Origin: an uncultured Eubacteriales bacterium
Lineage (GTDB): Bacteria; Bacillota; Clostridia; Oscillospirales; Oscillospiraceae
Direction: 5' to 3'
DNA length: 27,276 nucleotides
Assembly: GCA_900549865.1 (NCBI GenBank)
Contig: URPU01000022.1
Span: 1-27,276, forward strand
Every line of letters starts with the position of its first letter. Position 1 is the stretch's first letter. The notes below the pieces were generated by a model. The model ran no database searches, was not told where the DNA came from, and was given only the letters and a program-made list of their open reading frames with translations. This document shows, in pieces, positions 27,225-27,276 of the stretch. A program made the position numbers and the translations under genes.

Positions 27225-27276
27225 GCGAGAGTGCTGGAACAGGTAGACAGGCACGTTTGAGGGGCGTGTGTCAACC
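27225..27276 (+). tRNA. tRNA-Leu (anticodon GAG), 3' truncated by window end
   Basis: The sequence shows a 7-nt acceptor strand (27225-27231), TG, a D arm with the GG pair, and an anticodon stem CACGT (27252-27256) pairing with GCGTG (27264-27268). The 7-nt loop has GAG at 27259-27261, which reads CUC and CUU leucine codons. The start of a variable arm follows, fitting a class II tRNA. The rest lies beyond the window. Confidence 0.92.

Overview
The window suggests a high-GC, endospore-forming Clostridia bacterium, most likely of the Oscillospiraceae type. The evidence is the Firmicutes-type rpoB-rpoC and rpsL-rpsG-fusA-tuf genes, two CotF-type spore coat genes, strong AGGAGG ribosome binding sites, consensus sigma-A promoters and Gram-positive-style surface anchoring. 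The genus is an inference from protein flavour only; no 16S sequence is present.

Layout. (1) 1-173, minus: start of a 2-oxoacid dehydrogenase acyltransferase-like gene with a consensus promoter. (2) 386-1678, plus: a membrane GT-C-type glycosyltransferase that seems to lack its N-terminal catalytic part. It converges on the next unit at a shared hairpin terminator. (3) 7956 down to 1729, minus: a compact seven-gene operon. In transcription order it encodes a small membrane protein, an FAD oxidoreductase, a GtrB/DPM1-like GT2 with two C-terminal membrane segments, an atypical SDR, a TIM-barrel sugar isomerase/epimerase, a soluble GT2 and a polytopic membrane protein. This looks like a surface-glycan or lipid-linked-sugar cassette whose product I cannot name. 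(4) 8106-8544, plus: two spore coat genes ending at a bidirectional terminator shared with tuf. (5) 13041 down to 8613, minus: the str operon rpsL-rpsG-fusA-tuf, with its own promoter. (6) 16808-13296, minus: a large secreted, repeat-containing surface protein with a TGD-type C-terminal anchor. (7) 18003-17089, minus: a beta-class DNA adenine methyltransferase with two tandem palindromes in its promoter region. (8) 25619-18145, minus: rpoB and rpoC. (9) 25897-27129, plus: a GT-C mannosyltransferase-like membrane protein, followed by a tRNA-Leu(GAG) cut off by the window end.

How it fits together. The house-keeping block is arranged unusually. In many Firmicutes rplJ-rplL lies just before rpoB, and rpoC leads directly to rpsL. 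Here rpoB is preceded by a divergent glycosyltransferase, and a methyltransferase and a surface protein lie between rpoC and rpsL. Each of these units has its own candidate promoter and usually its own hairpin terminator, so the classical supercluster has been split into separate transcription units.

No intergenic stretch exceeds 300 bases once the true starts are assigned. I see no CRISPR array, insertion sequence, integrase or rRNA. The long plus-strand open frames opposite rpoC, rpoB, fusA and tuf are GC-driven shadows.
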